The notes below the pieces were generated by a model. It worked only from the letters and a program-made list of their open reading frames with translations, was not told the origin of the DNA and did not search any database. A DNA stretch of 64,000 bases from Euryodendron excelsum. Lineage: Eukaryota; Streptophyta; Magnoliopsida; Ericales; Pentaphylacaceae. The position numbers were made by a program, and so were the translations under genes. Positions within the stretch are counted from its first letter, which is position 1. Each line of letters begins with the position of its first letter. This document shows positions 11,040-23,710 of this stretch, one piece after another. The stretch is taken from the NCBI GenBank assembly GCA_033060915.1, contig CM065397.1, positions 16,615,501 to 16,679,500 on the forward strand, read 5' to 3'.

Positions 11040-14000
11040 GTGCACCATTCCCATTGCTCAAGTGTTGGTGGATCAACAAGATCCACACAATCTATGACCT
11101 TGGGGAAAGACTCAAAAATAGAGCTTCAATCATTGCCCATTAACCTTAAATCATGCCCCATTATCCATCCTCTCAACCTCTATCGCTCCATAAGGTGTGA
11201 CCTCCTTAACTAGGTATAGCCTCGCCCATTTTCTCTTTAATTTTTTTGGAAACAAATGTAACCGGAAGTTGTAGAGCAACACCTGTTGTCTTATATGAAA
11301 GGACTTTCTTCTAATGTGTTGGTCATGATGGGTTTATCTTAGCCTTAGAGAGTTTGGCATTCTCATAGGCGTTATTTTGGAGCTTTTTGAGTTCATTGAG
11401 TTGTAACTTCCTTAGGGTCCCCGCCTCCTCCAAACCCACATTGAAGTGTTGAAGGGCCCAATAGGCCTTGTGCTAAACCTCCACCGAACGGTGGCACGCC
11501 TTCCCATACATAAGCTGGTATGGGGAGGCACCGAGGACGGTCCTGTAAGTGGTTCTATACACCCACAAGGCCTCAATTAATCGCAACGACCAATCCTTGC
11601 AAGATGGATTGACCATTTTTTCAAGAATGGTCTTTTTCTTTCAGTTAGCCAATTATATTTGTTCTTAGGTTTGGGGGTGGTATGGGAGGCCAACTTTATG
11701 CACTATGCCGTACTTCCTCATGACTACCCCTATGGGCCAGTTACAAAAGTGAGAGCCACCATCACTAATGATGGCTTGAGGCATCCTAAAACAGGAGAAT
11801 ATATTTTCTTTCAAGAATTTGACCACCACGTGGTGGTCATTGTTGCGGGTTGCACTCGCCTCTATCCACTTAGAAATATAGTCTATGGCCACTAATATGT
11901 AGAAATAGCTGGAGGAACTAGGGAATGAGTCCATAAAGTCAATGCCTCAACAATAAAAAATCTTAAGAATGATAATCGGATTAAGGGGCATTATATGTGT
12001 CATAGCAAGGCTCCCTAGCCTTTGGGTTCGATCACAAGACAAATAAAATGTATAGACATCCCTAAACATGGTAGGCCAAAATAAACCGATTTGCATGATC
12101 TTTGCGATGATTTTCCTAGATGAGAAATGTCTGCCACAAGCTTATGTATGGCAAAATTGCATCACACTTAAGAACTCATCATCGGGGACACACCACCTAA
12201 TGAATTAATCTAGGCAATACTTGAAAAGGTAAGGGTTATCCCAAAAGAAGTTACGTACACGCCTAGAAAACTTCCTCTTGTCCAAAGAGGACCAATGAGT
12301 AGGAATGGCCCCGGTGGCCAAAAAGTTAGCCACATTGGCATTCTATGGAGTAAGAGTATGAGAGGTGGCTTAGCATTACATTAATTGTTCATTAGGGAAT
12401 GTCTCTTTGATGGGAGAATCATCATAGGTAGGGGCTTCAAATGGGAGCCTAGATAAGTGGTTCATAACCACATTCTCTACACCTCTCTTATCCCTAATTT
12501 AAAGGTTAAACTCTTGGAGAAGTAGGATCCATTGAATTAACCAAGGTTTGGCTTCTTGTTTTGAAAATAAGTACTTGAGGGCGGTATGGTCGGTGTAGAC
12601 TATCACTAAAGGGCCCACCAAGTATGACCTAAACTTATCCATGAAAAACACTATGGCTAACAATTCTTTCTTGATGGTGGTATAATTCACTTGGGTCTCA
12701 TTCAATGTCTTACTTGCATAGTGAAGCACATGAGGTTTTTTTGTCTTTCCTTTGGCCTAAGATAGCCCCTATGGCATAGTCATTAGCATCACGCATGAGC
12801 TCAAAAGGTAGGCTCCAATCTGAGGGTTGGATTATGGGAGTCGGGGTCAAGTGTTTCTTGAGTTGGTCAAATGGTAGTTGACAAGAAGACATCCACTCAA
12901 AGGGTATATCTTGGGCCAAAATGGCATATATAGGTCTAGAAATGGCACTAAAAGATTTAATAAATCGCAGATAGAAAATGACATGCCCAAGAAAGGATCT
13001 CACATTCTTAACTTTCCTAGGGGTAGGTAGTTTTTGAATGAGCTCTATCTTAGCTAGATTTACCTCAATACCCCTCCCAAAAATGATGTGTCCTAAAACT
13101 ATACCTTGCGTCACCATGAAGTGACACTTCTCACAATTCAAAACAAGGTGACTCTCCTCACACCTTTTAAGAACTTGCTCTAGGCTGTCCAAGAATTACT
13201 TATAAGTGTCTCCACAGACTGAAAAGTCATCTATGAAGACTTCCAAGACCCTTTTCCCATATCACTAAAGATGCTTATTATGCATCTTTGAAATGTAACG
13301 AGAGCATTGGAAAGCCTAAAGGGCATTCACTTGTAGGCAAATGTGTCAAAGGGGCATGTGAATGTGGTCTTCTCTTGGTCTTCAAGGGCTATTTCTAATT
13401 GATTGTAGCTGAATTACCTATCCAAGAAACAATGGTAAGCCCTCCCCGCTACATGTTCAAGCACTTGGTCTAGAAAAGGGAGGGAAAAATATTCCTTGTT
13501 TGTGACAACATTTAGGTGACGGTAGTCAATGTATATACGCCACTAGGTTTGAATTCGAGTGTGTATTAATTCATTGTTATCATTCTTGACTACTATTACC
13601 CAGACTTCTTAGGGACAACTTGGGTTGGACTAACCCACCTGAGTCAAAAGTGGAGTAAATGACACCCGTATCTAACAATTTGAGCACCTTGCCCCTCACA
13701 ACTTCATTTATGATCAGATTCAATTGCCGTTGCATTCGCCTTACCGGCTTAGCCCCTTCTTCAAGATAGATTCTATTAATGCAAACTAGGGGGCTAATCC
13801 CATGCAAGTTGGCTATGGTCCATCCAATGGCCTTATGATGCATTTTAAACACCTCTAACAAGCTCTCCACTTGAGTCACCGATAAACATGAAGATATGAC
13901 TACCGAATAGGACTCTCTCTCTCGTAAAAATGAGTACTTAAGAGTAAAGGGCAATGGTTTTCTTTCATGTGTTAGAGCTTTAAGTTCGAGGGTTGAGGTT

Positions 14001-14915
14001 TGATAGGACTAAGGGTTAGGGATTCAAAAGTTGGGTCCATTGACCCACCGCCATAAGGAGCATGATCTTTAACCCACTAGCTTCTTCATTGATAGTCACC
14101 TCTTCACTCTCGAGAAAATCTATGCCTTTATTAAACATTAATGCCCTCTCTAGAGCATCCACATTGCATTTCTCATTGAAATGTTCTTACATAATAGAGT
14201 CAATGAAACTCACTTCTCGAATATCCTCACACTCACCCGATTAGCCTTACGTTAAACATATTCAATTTGACGGTTATGTTGCCAAATGACAACTTCAAGA
14301 GACCACCCCTCATATGGATAATTTCATCGGCTATCGCTAACAATGGCCTCCCTAGAATGATCGGGATTTGGTTTTGAGAGTGGGGGTCCGCTACTAGTTA
14401 AGTGTCTAATACCACAAAATCAACCGGGTAGTAAACCTACTCTACTTGCACTAAAACATCCTCCACCATTTCCCTAGGTGCCTTGATCGATCTATCAGAT
14501 TCTAGAAAGTTTAAGCTCTCCTATCCCAATTGCTCATACACCAAGTATGGCAACAAGTTTACACTAGAACCTAGATCTAATAGACACCCATCAATATGTT
14601 ACCTATGACATAGGTGACCGTGGGGCATCCTGGCTCCTTGTATTTGGGAGGTGTTGGGATTCGCACAATGGCATTCACGTCTTGTGTAAGGTAAGCATTG
14701 TCTTTCACATTTAACTTCCTCTTGATGGTGTATAGTTCTTTCAAAAACTTAACATAAGAGGAAATCTGCTTGATGACTTCTAGAAAAGGTATGTTGATCT
14801 TGACTTGCTTAACGGTTTTATAGATCTCAGAACTCAATGGGTGACTCCTAGGCTTGGCTAATTGATGAGGGAATGGAGCATGTGCCAATGCTTCATGTTC
14901 TTCCCCCAAAGCCAC
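11040..14915 (-). pseudogene. pol of element B: protease, RT, RNase H, integrase
   Basis: Read right to left: pre-protease region (14915-14577, HAPFPHQLAKP, DPGCPT-like), RT N-terminus (13954-13580, ending in a frameshift), RT core with the catalytic motif as FIDD (about 13235), RT thumb and RNase H (13192-12499, [27 protein letters not shown]), and integrase (about 12400-11040, with ISDGGSHF at about 11775). The C-terminal tail ends VDLVDPP near 11060, with no chromodomain. Order and identity follow element A, but at least six frame breaks make it non-functional. Unlike element A, it keeps the RT core. Confidence 0.85.
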
Positions 14916-15012
14916 CTCGGTTTTGGTTAAAATCTCTTCCTCATCTTTCTCACTCTTGTCATTTTCACTCTTGTCATGGGTAGGTTCACTCTCTTTCTAT
15001 CTAGAGGTCTCC

Positions 15013-15046
<34 letters not shown>

Positions 15047-16501
15047 TTTTGGGTGACTATTTAACTTCCCTAGAAGTGTCTTCCCTAGCCTTTGGCTCTT
15101 TGGGAAGAATGGTCTTATCAATCACTTTCTTACTTCTAAGGGTAGTTATGGCTTACACTTACTCATGGCTAGACGATGGTTAGACAATGGTTGGTTAATA
15201 GACTCAGTTGCATGTACATATTTATCGAGGTTAGGTTAAGGATGAGCAGGTAGCTTACCCTTTTTGGTGATTGACAAGGCTTGGGTTAAAAGAGTCAATT
15301 GACTTTTTATATCATTAAGAGTTTGGCCTTATTATTCTAATGTCTTGTCTATCCTAGAGTTCACTCCCCCTAGGCTATGCATGAATTGTTGGAGAGTGTC
15401 CTTTTATGACCTCTTGTGTAGGGGTTGGTTGTTGCTTGGTTGGGCTTTAGATGGAGGTTGAGCTATATGATATTGTCATGGTGGTTGGTGGAATTGTTAT
15501 TGTGGAGCATGATATTGGGGTGGTGGCGGTGGTGGTTGGGTTTGATAGGGCATAGAGGGTGATTAATATTGTTAAAATGTCCGTTCATTCCTTCAACTAA
15601 AGTTGAGGTGATTCCGCCACCCTAGATTGTATGTTAAGGAATAAGGGTTCTCTTGGCCTTAACCCCCTTGGTCATTGTATGGTTTGTTGTATTGGCCAAT
15701 CTCATTGACTTGGCCTTGCAATGCCTCCCTAAAAATCGAAATGGTGGGACAATCACTTGTCTTATGATTAATATTACCACACACTGCACATATCACCTCA
15801 CTCACAAGCTCAATCGGTGCATCATTCCCACTAACCATAACATTAGCCTAGCTATCTCATATGACTCTACCTTCCAAGTTAGTAATGCTAATTTGACATT
15901 AACATCATCAAGCTCTCTCAATGTAAGCTTTCCTCTCATTTGTATGTTCAACCTAAACTTGGGATTTTGCATCTCGGTAGTGTCCCAATCCTTAGCATTC
16001 TCAGCTAAAAATTGAAAACTCATAAGCCTCATCTAAGGCTTTCTGATAGAGTTCCCCCTTACACATGGACTTCACAAACCGTTTAAGCTCCGGTGAAATG
16101 GAAATAAAGAAATTACTAATCAATGTCCATATTTGAAGACAATGGTGAGGACAAGAGTTTAATAACTCTTTATATCTTTCCTAACTTTGATAGAAAGTTT
16201 TATTTACAAGAAGGGTGAATTGGGATAATTGGCGACGAATTGCCTCCGTTCTATGCTCTAGGAAGTACTTTCTCAAAAATTCACTTTGAAGATGCTCCCA
16301 TGACCCTATGGACCTAGGTTGAAGAGAATTGAACCATGTCTTAGCCCTATCCTTAAGTGAAAATAGAAAGAGTTTAAGGCATACAATCTCAAGTGGGCAT
16401 TGATTTTGGTTATCAAGAAAGGTGACACAAATATCAAGGAATTCTTTGAGATGGTCATAAGGTCGCTCGGTGTCTAACCCTCCAAACTTTAGGATGAGTT
16501 G
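14916..16501 (-). pseudogene. gag of element B, central and C-terminal part
   Basis: 16501-16181 holds the capsid-like region (GGLDTERPYDHLKEFLDIC, AKTWFNSLQP, EFLRKYF), matching element A. 16032-15802 continues (LDDVNVKLALLTWKVE). A complete zinc knuckle C-X2-C-X4-H-X4-C (CAVCGNINHKTSDC) lies near 15785-15744. The frame is broken by stops. At 16501 gag is cut by the 16502-20936 insertion and resumes at 20937. A 33-base C tract interrupts the proline/acid-rich linker at 15014-15046. Confidence 0.85.
15014..15046. repeat. 33-base poly(C) tract
   Basis: Uninterrupted C33 on the plus strand (G33 on element B's coding strand), between gag and protease. Unusual length; capable of G-quadruplex or i-motif formation and prone to slippage, so the length may be a sequencing estimate. 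Confidence 0.9.
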
Positions 16502-18073
16502 TGTAAGCACCTCATTTTTGCTCGCTCAGCAATCTCTGGCCTGACCGAACTTACATTCAAACCGACACAGGCACATTCAAGCCCAGACCAGCTCTCCAAA
16601 CTCAATCTAGTTAATTAACTACTTTGCGGGCCCGCCGAACCCCATAGAGGCAAAACGACCAAAATGCCCTTAGGGCATTGCTCGGTTTAATTCTAGTTGG
16701 CTCGTTTTTCTAAAGACGGTAAGTCCATATTTCTACTTTAATTCCAGTTCCAATTCCAGTTTAGACCAGTCAAATTCAATCCTGTATGTTTACCGAGAAA
16801 ACTCCTCGGAACGATAAGTCCCTTTAAACCTGTCAACTGGGATAGAACCCAAGTCCACGAGATGATAGAGTGATTCACTTCTAGATCCTGCTAGCCTGCC
16901 AATGTAAAATGTCAGTTATTTAGCACGTTAATCGGGAAAGTACCTAAGGCCTCGAGACGATAAGACCATCCAATAACTTCCCAAGATTAAGTAGTCTTTG
17001 GAATGAATACACACTGTCAGAGTGACGAAAACACTCATAAACATCACAACTGTTAGAGTGGTGGAAACACTCGCAAATAGGTCAACATTGGGAATTGCCA
17101 ACAAACCCCCTATGTCATGGAACTAAACATGCCTCTTGGCCATGACATGTTTACCAAAGGACGAGATAACTTTGGAGACCAACTCATTACACACCGTTAG
17201 AGTGGCAAAAACACTCAAAATCTAGGCCAACACCAGTGCCTGCTAGCCCACTCCAGTGAAAAATGACCAAAATGCCCATTGGGCCCTACTAGTACGCTTT
17301 TCGAGAAAGTACCTAAGTCCTCAGAGCGGTAAGTCCACATTTTCAATATTGTCCTGAAGATAATCTAGCACGTTCAAGTGCCCTTTAACCACTTTTGGAT
17401 CGATTCTGAAAGCACCAGGACAAAATGATCATTTTGCCCCCAAGCATTCGATTACTTTCGGGAATCACATCGGCTCTAGGTATCAAATCGGTTACCTTTT
17501 AAGGATATTTCTAATAGTATTCCCAACCTTCTAATACCTTTATGAACCATTTTGAGTCTATTCGGTAAGCCCGGTGTAAAATAACCGTTTTGCCCTTGGT
17601 AGGTCAGTTGCCTTTTCTAACCACACTAGCTCTGTGAATCAAACAAAAAATTCCTTGAAACACTCTCAATAGTATTTCCAACCTTCAAGACTTCTCACAG
17701 GTCACTCGAGGTCGATCTCGGTTTTTTTTCGGTTCAAATGACCGTTTTACCCCTGGTAAGCCGATCACTCTTTTCAACTATTCTGGCACTAGTTCTCAAG
17801 TAAACTATTTTTGAGACACTCTTTCAAGGGCCCCTATCCATCCCTAGCCTTTCGGGTCATTTCCTGACTTTTCAGAATCACTCTAGTGGAGCCAGGCTAA
17901 AAATTACATGGTAGTCACTAGGACAGGTGCCCAAATTTTTTGCCTTGCATTCTAATGGTCAAAAGATCTATTTCTTGCCGCTTTAAAACTTTTTTAAGTG
18001 GCTGGCGCCACTAGTAGTGGCTCCAAGCCAAAAACTGGCCTGGTGCAAGGCGCCAGAGCCAATTTCGATTGCC

Positions 18074-18081
18074 TATAAATA
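18074..18081 (+). promoter_or_regulatory. TATA box of 4.4-kb solo LTR
   Basis: TATAAATA preceded by 'gattgcc', with a CA-rich leader starting about 20-30 bases downstream. This is the only strong core promoter in the insert and sets its orientation as plus. Confidence 0.65.
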
Positions 18082-18718
18082 CATACCACCTCCTATGCAA
18101 AAAGGGTCTGCAAACTCACTCTAGAAACGCTGCCTCACTGAAAACAGGTCTTGAAATCCTAGTTTTCTCAAGTCTCCTTCAAGCCTTAGCCTCCTTACAT
18201 TCTATACACATAAACCCTAACCTATATACATTCTATACCCTCAAATACAAGCCTCCAATCATCCATTGAAGATCAAGTGTTATGTATTCAAAACTCTCAA
18301 GGTGAAGTAGACAAAGCAACCAAAGCAAAGAGAATACAATATAGGTTTTCGATTTAGTTTATGCAATTCCCCCTTCTCTTTTCTCTCTCCTAATCCACTT
18401 GAGTTCTCTTCTATTTTAATCCTCATCTTCTCCCGCCCTTTCTTGCATGCTTGAAACAAGGAATTTCTCGATTCATGCCTAGGAAGACTTGTTGAAGGTC
18501 ATCGTACTGGAGGCTTTCTTCAAGTTTAACCTAAGATAGTGTGGGTTCAGCCCCCTTGATTATGTGGTGAAGCCTAACCTTATATGTTCATAACCCTATT
18601 GCATTATGGTTATCATGTTCATGCACTGCATTCAAAATTGTATTCAAAGGTGCTTTCAAACTTGCATCAAAGTTCCATTTCAAAACTTGTATTCAAAACC
18701 TACTTCTCTCTAACTTGT

Positions 18719-19035
18719 TTTCAAAATCACAACCCTAAGGTGATTCAAGCCGTTCCATGGTTAAGATCACTTTAGGAAAGTGTTATTTTTAATATGACCA
18801 TCAAAATTCAAATTTTAGGTTCAAATCCTAAATTGTTTTTTAATAAATCACAAATCCTAAGATGATTCTAACCACTCCATGGTTAGAGTTGTTTTAGGAA
18901 AGTGTTATATTCAATGTGATTATTATGGTCAATATTTCAAACCTTAGTTATTTTCAAAAAACACAATCCTAGAATGGTTCTAATCTTTTCATGGTTAGAA
19001 TCGTTTTAGGAAAGTGAGATATTCAAGAGGCTTTC
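18719..19035 (+). repeat. Three diverged ~115-bp tandem repeats
   Basis: Units start near 18719, 18838 and 18952. Each reads approximately 'tcacaatcctaagatgattctaa', then 'ccatggttagaat', then 'ttttaggaaagtgttatattcaa'. They lie in the U5 part of the 4.4-kb LTR. Substitutions and small indels separate the copies. Confidence 0.8.
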
Positions 19036-20936
19036 AAAAGCCTATATTCAAACTCTTTTTCAAATAGTTTTTGCAAATTCATTTCCTAAAATTTTTTTTC
19101 AAAGATCTATTTTCTAAAAACTTCTTGTCTTGAGAGTCCAAGTCAGAACTCTAGAATCCATGATTAAGAAACCCTAATTCATTTCTTAAAATCATGACTT
19201 TCTATTTTGTCTCAAATCATAGATTTCCAAAACTCTTTTTCTACATAAAATCATAGATTTTCAAATCCAAGATTTCTAAAACTCAAACTTCCAAATTCCA
19301 TGTCAAATCCTCCAATTTAGGAAACTAAATCAAATCCTTGAATTTTCGGAACCAAATCAAATCCTCAATTTTTGAAAACAAAATTCAATCTTCTATTTTA
19401 AAAAATGGAGATCAAATCTTTCATAATTTCAAACTTTTAAATCTTTTCTAACTTCAAACTTCTAAATCTTTCCAAATTTTAAATCTTTCTAAGTGTAAAT
19501 CTTTCTTAATTCGAACCTTTCTAGATTCAAATTTTTCAAAAATTAATTTTTTCCTAAAATGAAAACTTTCCTACTTTGTAACTTTTTTAATTCAAAACTT
19601 TCCTAATTCAAAGTTTTCTAAAATCCAATATTTTCAAACTCTAACTTTCTAAATTCTTTAAATCAAATATTCAAGTCAAATCTTTTCTAATCCTTTCAAA
19701 CCAAATATTTGTAAATCAAACCAAATCTTTTCCAACATTTTCAAGTCAAGTGTTCCTAAGTCAAATCAAACCGTTTCTGATCTTCCCTTTCTAAAATCGG
19801 AACTTTCTAAAACCAAACTTTTCGATTTAAAGTGTATGTTTCAACCCTAGGTAGCGTAAACCGTAGGAGGCCAATCCCTAGTTCAACCCTAACCCTAAAG
19901 TTAGTAAGTTTCAACTCTTTTTTAAAACTTCTAAACCAAGATGGTTTTTAAACTCTAATTCAAGTTAAGATAATTTCAAAGCTCAACTCAATCTTTCCAA
20001 ATCAAGTTCAGGCTCTCCCACAAAGTTTAATCTTTTCAAATCAAAGTCAATTCAAATTATCAAGTTCAATTTCAAATCAAAGTCAATTCTAAGTTCAATT
20101 TCAATTTCCAAAGTCCATTTCCAATCAAAGTTTAATTTTAAAATCTTCTATTCAAAGTTCAAGTCAAACTTTTTTCAAATCAAACAGGACCTCAAAGTGT
20201 CTATTTTAAATCGAACCTCGAGTCCGAATTATGACTAACCTGATTCCCAACAAATGGATACGTAAGCAACTATCATGGGTGCGGTCACCATATTTTTTAA
20301 GTTTCCAATTTCCACAACTTTTTTTCAAAATTCCAATTCCTTTTTACAAAATCTCTTTCCAAATTCTTTTCATACACTTGCATGTCATGTATCATATCAT
20401 CCCTAAAGTGATGACTCAAATATTTTTCTAAAATTCTCAAAGTGGATATAATTGGACATTGGATAATTAGAGATTCTAAATGAGTGAATCTATGGTGAAA
20501 AGACATGTAGGTACCACAAGGGCAAGATAAGGTAATAGCCTTGTGCATCTTCCTTATATGTAATCAATCTCCAAACCTAAAATCACTGTTTTTGAAAAAC
20601 TAAAAACGAAGTTATTTTCAAAAAGGGCTTAAATCTTTCCAAAGGTTGCCAAAAAACATGATTTCTCAAAAAAAAAAAAAACTCTCTCTTTAAGAAGTTT
20701 TCCAAAAGATTTTTCAAAAATCCTAAGTTTAATCTTCAGATTGCACTTAGTTTTAGGTGACCTAACTCACCTTAACTAAGTTAGATAGCAACTCCAAACC
20801 TTTTCCAAAAGTACTTATTCAAATCAATTTTCAATTCAAACTTAGTCGCACTTGTCTTTCTAGAACGATGAGTTCTAACAAGAGAGTATCGTATTCCTCA
20901 CTTATTTTCTTGAGTGAGAAAAATCAGAGTACGACA

Positions 20937-21028
20937 AGATGCATTATCCCCAGCTTGAGACTCAATGCATAATGGTCGGGACGGAGGATGATACATGATT
21001 GTTGGCTATGACGAGTGGGATTTAGATA
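20937..21028 (-). pseudogene. gag exile fragment of element B between two solo LTRs
   Basis: Only 92 bases, but on the minus strand it reads NPTRHSQQSCIILRPDHYAL and on to LGIMHL, matching element A's gag (NPPRQAPTSCIVFPPHHNTL, SGMMQML). It links the gag pieces at 23032 and 16501 once the two solo LTRs are removed, fixing the order of nesting. Confidence 0.85.
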
Positions 21029-23031
21029 TGTTGACCCAAAAGGAAACTTAAGATGGGGGGTAAATTAGGTTTTTCGAAGATTAATGTGAATTAAGATTAA
21101 TTAAAATTAATCTAAACAATGTAACAGTGATCAATCTATATGTAACGTAATATAACCAGCAGAAGAAAAGAAAATAGAGCAATAAAAAGAACACAAAGAT
21201 TTACCGAGGTTCAACCATAATCTGTGGTCTATGTCCTTACCCCAAGATCCCCTTAAAGTCTTTTTTCACTATATAATTTTCAATTACAAATGGGTGCTGA
21301 TTGACCAAGTACTCAGGTAGTGACACAAGAACTTCTACCCAAGTTCTTTAGTCACCAAGTGGTTTTGTCCAAGCTCCACTCAAACTTATAAGAGTTTTTC
21401 TTTCTTAAGTGAACTCTCAAACTCTCACTTACAAGTGTATAAAGATATACAAGTAACTCACAAACTCTCTAACAAGCGTAGATTATACAATCAAAGCTCA
21501 CAAAGTGAAGGCAAGAAGAATGTTCAGGAATTTCAGTTAATCAGTCAGTGAATTGTTGTTCCTTGTCTCTCTTCTTGTTATAAATGCAGCTGGAAGCTTA
21601 TATATAAACACCTATATTGATTTCATCTGTTAGAGGTTGTTGGGCTTCATTTAATACACGTCTAGTCTGTTATGACGTTAGAAAAACTAGCCGTTATATC
21701 CCAAGGGTCGACTCCAGGCTTAAAGAGTCGACTCTTCTGGTTCTGCATTTGCCAAATATTGTCCACTGTTTCCATGAGTCTACTCTTCATATCAATGAGT
21801 CGGCTCATTGATCATTCTGTCTTCACGTCATTTTGTTTCTACCTTTATGAGGCAACTCTTCAATTTTATGAGTCGACTCTTTGCACAGGAATCTTGCTTT
21901 AGTCATCATGAGTCGATTCTTTATATTCAAGAGTCGGCTCTTTGCTCATTTGGTCTTCAAGTTTTCTGCTTCTGTCTTCATGAGTCAGCTCCTCATTTTC
22001 ATGAGTTGGCTCATTGCACATTTTGTCTTCAAGTCATTTGCGTCTATATTTATGAGGCGACTCTTCATTTCTATGAGTTGGCTCATTGCCCAAAAATCTG
22101 CTTTCTGACTTACAATAATCCAGTTCATCTCAGCAATAGTATAAGATCTTCAAGGACTCTTCTTTTTGGGGTATGATGATCAATCAAATTTCTTTAACTC
22201 ATCAAAGATAACTTCTATTCAATTTGGATTGAATCATTCATTTGGTGTTCATTTCTTCTTAATTTCCAAACTATCAGAGCTTTATTAAATCGACTTTGAT
22301 CTCTTCTTCTTTGTTTGCAAAGCTTTCTCTTTTATTATAGAACAATCTCTTTCAATGACAGGCTTTCTCTATTATGTAGAGCTTTATAATGCTTCATTGC
22401 CGATTTCTTCTCTTTGCTAGTAATTTTTCTTTTTTCTTTAAAATCACCTCAATGAGACTTTTGTAAGCTTGATGAAATTTCTTCATACACATTGTCTTCA
22501 TTGATTCTTTATATTTCGGAAGAATTCTTCACTTGGATTTCATGTTGAGATCAGGCAATCAATATGAATCTTCTTCTCAAGTAGCTTCAAATCACATTAT
22601 CTTGAATCGACCTTTTGCACACTTAATGAAATCCTCTTTTGAGCTTTTTCAATCTCTTTAATAATCAATTCATCTTTAATTGATCTTTGCATACTTTGAT
22701 GAAATCTTCAATCTTTTCTTGAGTGCAAGTCAATCTTTATTGAGTCTATGCATACTTGATGAAAGCTTTATTCGAACACCTTCAATCTCTTCAAATGCAA
22801 ATAATCTATTTGAAGTAGAAATAGACGTTAATACTCTGTTTGGTTCATTGTATAGCTCTTAGAGTTCATTTCTTGATCTTGTGCTTGTTGTGCATTCACT
22901 TTGACAAGTATTAGACTTAAGATTGAACTTTAAGTCTAAATTATAAACTTTATTAATCTGCACACTAAGTAAATGCATTAGTAAAATAACACAAAATTTA
23001 GTTATCATCAAAATCAACATTGGGATCAACA
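21029..23031 (-). mobile_element. 2.0-kb solo LTR, copia (SIRE/Maximus-like)
   Basis: On the minus strand it begins TGTTGATCCCAATG and ends GGGTCAACA, with perfect AGATA duplications (21024-21028 and 23032-23036). Excision restores LRDYL-NPTR in element B's gag. U3 contains a GAGTCGACTC-rich tandem array (21775-22090), followed by TATATATAA (about 21607-21599) and a leader. The U5 stretch 'aacctcggtaaatctttgtgttc' is common in plant copia LTRs. No internal region remains, so the full element was lost by LTR-LTR recombination. The sublineage is tentative. Confidence 0.85.
21775..22090 (-). repeat. ~72-bp tandem array with GAGTCGACTC palindromes
   Basis: Five units start near 21775, 21848, 21909, 21981 and 22053, each with two copies of a palindrome related to GAGTCGACTC (variants GAGTCGGCTC, GAGGCGACTC, GAGTTGGCTC). 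The spacer resembles 'attttgtcttcaagtcatttgcttct'. Additional palindromes flank at 21706-21740. The array lies upstream of the solo LTR's TATA box, so it is a candidate enhancer or a methylation target. Confidence 0.85.
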
Positions 23032-23710
23032 AGATAATCCCTAAGTTAAAATTGAGGCACGTGGGCCTCACCATTGGTGTGCACACTCTCGTTGCCATGC
23101 AAACTGATGTTCTCTTCTCTCTTGATTTATGGTTAGAAGTTTGGTGGGTTTGGTTGAAAGTTAAGTGGAATTGGTGAAAATTCTCGTTCGATGGAGGAAT
23201 AGCAATGTTCCCTAAATCGATGTGTAAGAATGAATCGTGAAAGGATAAACCACTTAAAGTAGAATCTTGCCTAAGTCTTCCGGTATGATTCTTACCCTAA
23301 TGATGCATGCACTATGAATGCAAAATGAAATGCACACAAAATAGCGCACCACGCTTCAACACATCGTACACAAATAGTTCAAAATATTTTTTCCTTCTGA
23401 ACCTCCAATCTCCAAATGCAATAACCACCGATTCAATTCTCAATTTGTCACCAAACCGAACCTCCAATCTCTTTATACAAAGCAATACCACCAATTCAAA
23501 AGTTAAGCACAAAGACCTAGTATCCTCTATCAATACCACCCAAGCATGAATGCAATGCAATGCAATCCAATCAACCAATCAAAGCTAACAACAACTAACT
23601 AGTCTAAACTAACTAAGCACATAAGGGGATGGAACGTCATTACCTAAGGCTTTAGCCGAAGATGTTGTCGCGTCATAGATGATGGAGAAGCAATCCACTT
23701 GAATGCCATA
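23032..23710 (-). pseudogene. gag N-terminus and leader of element B
   Basis: The gag N-terminal stretch (HGNESVHTNGEAHVPQF, one stop, LRDYL) at about 23095-23037 corresponds to element A's HHGDVAAPPIRTLRDYL. From 23100 to 23710 lies the leader up to the 5' LTR. I could not recognise a standard primer-binding site; the sequence after the LTR, TGGCATTCAAGTGG, does not fit the Asp-tRNA site used by element A. Confidence 0.65.

Larger units (their letters stand above)
16502..20936 (+). mobile_element. 4.4-kb solo LTR, Tat/Ogre-like
   Basis: Starts TGTAAGCACC, ends GTACGACA, flanked by AGTTG (16497-16501) and AGATG (20937-20941), a 5-bp target duplication with one change. Excising it with one repeat rejoins element B's gag in frame (LGIMHLILKFGGLD, aligning with element A). 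It has no coding capacity. A TATA box at 18074 gives U3 of about 1.57 kb and a long R-U5 of about 2.85 kb made of low-complexity 'aaatc/caaa' sequence. U3 carries recurring 'cctaag..ctc..gataagtcca' and 'gttagagtggcgaaaacact' motifs. LTRs this long are typical of Tat/Ogre gypsy elements; the lineage is inferred from size and ends only. Confidence 0.8.

Noticed and set aside
14923..15183. ORFs with poly-proline or poly-glycine
   Set aside because: Caused by the C33 tract; the real content is the gag-pol linker of element B.
23312..23578. Opposing 80-88 codon ORFs
   Set aside because: In the leader of element B; no similarity and no conserved counterpart in element A.
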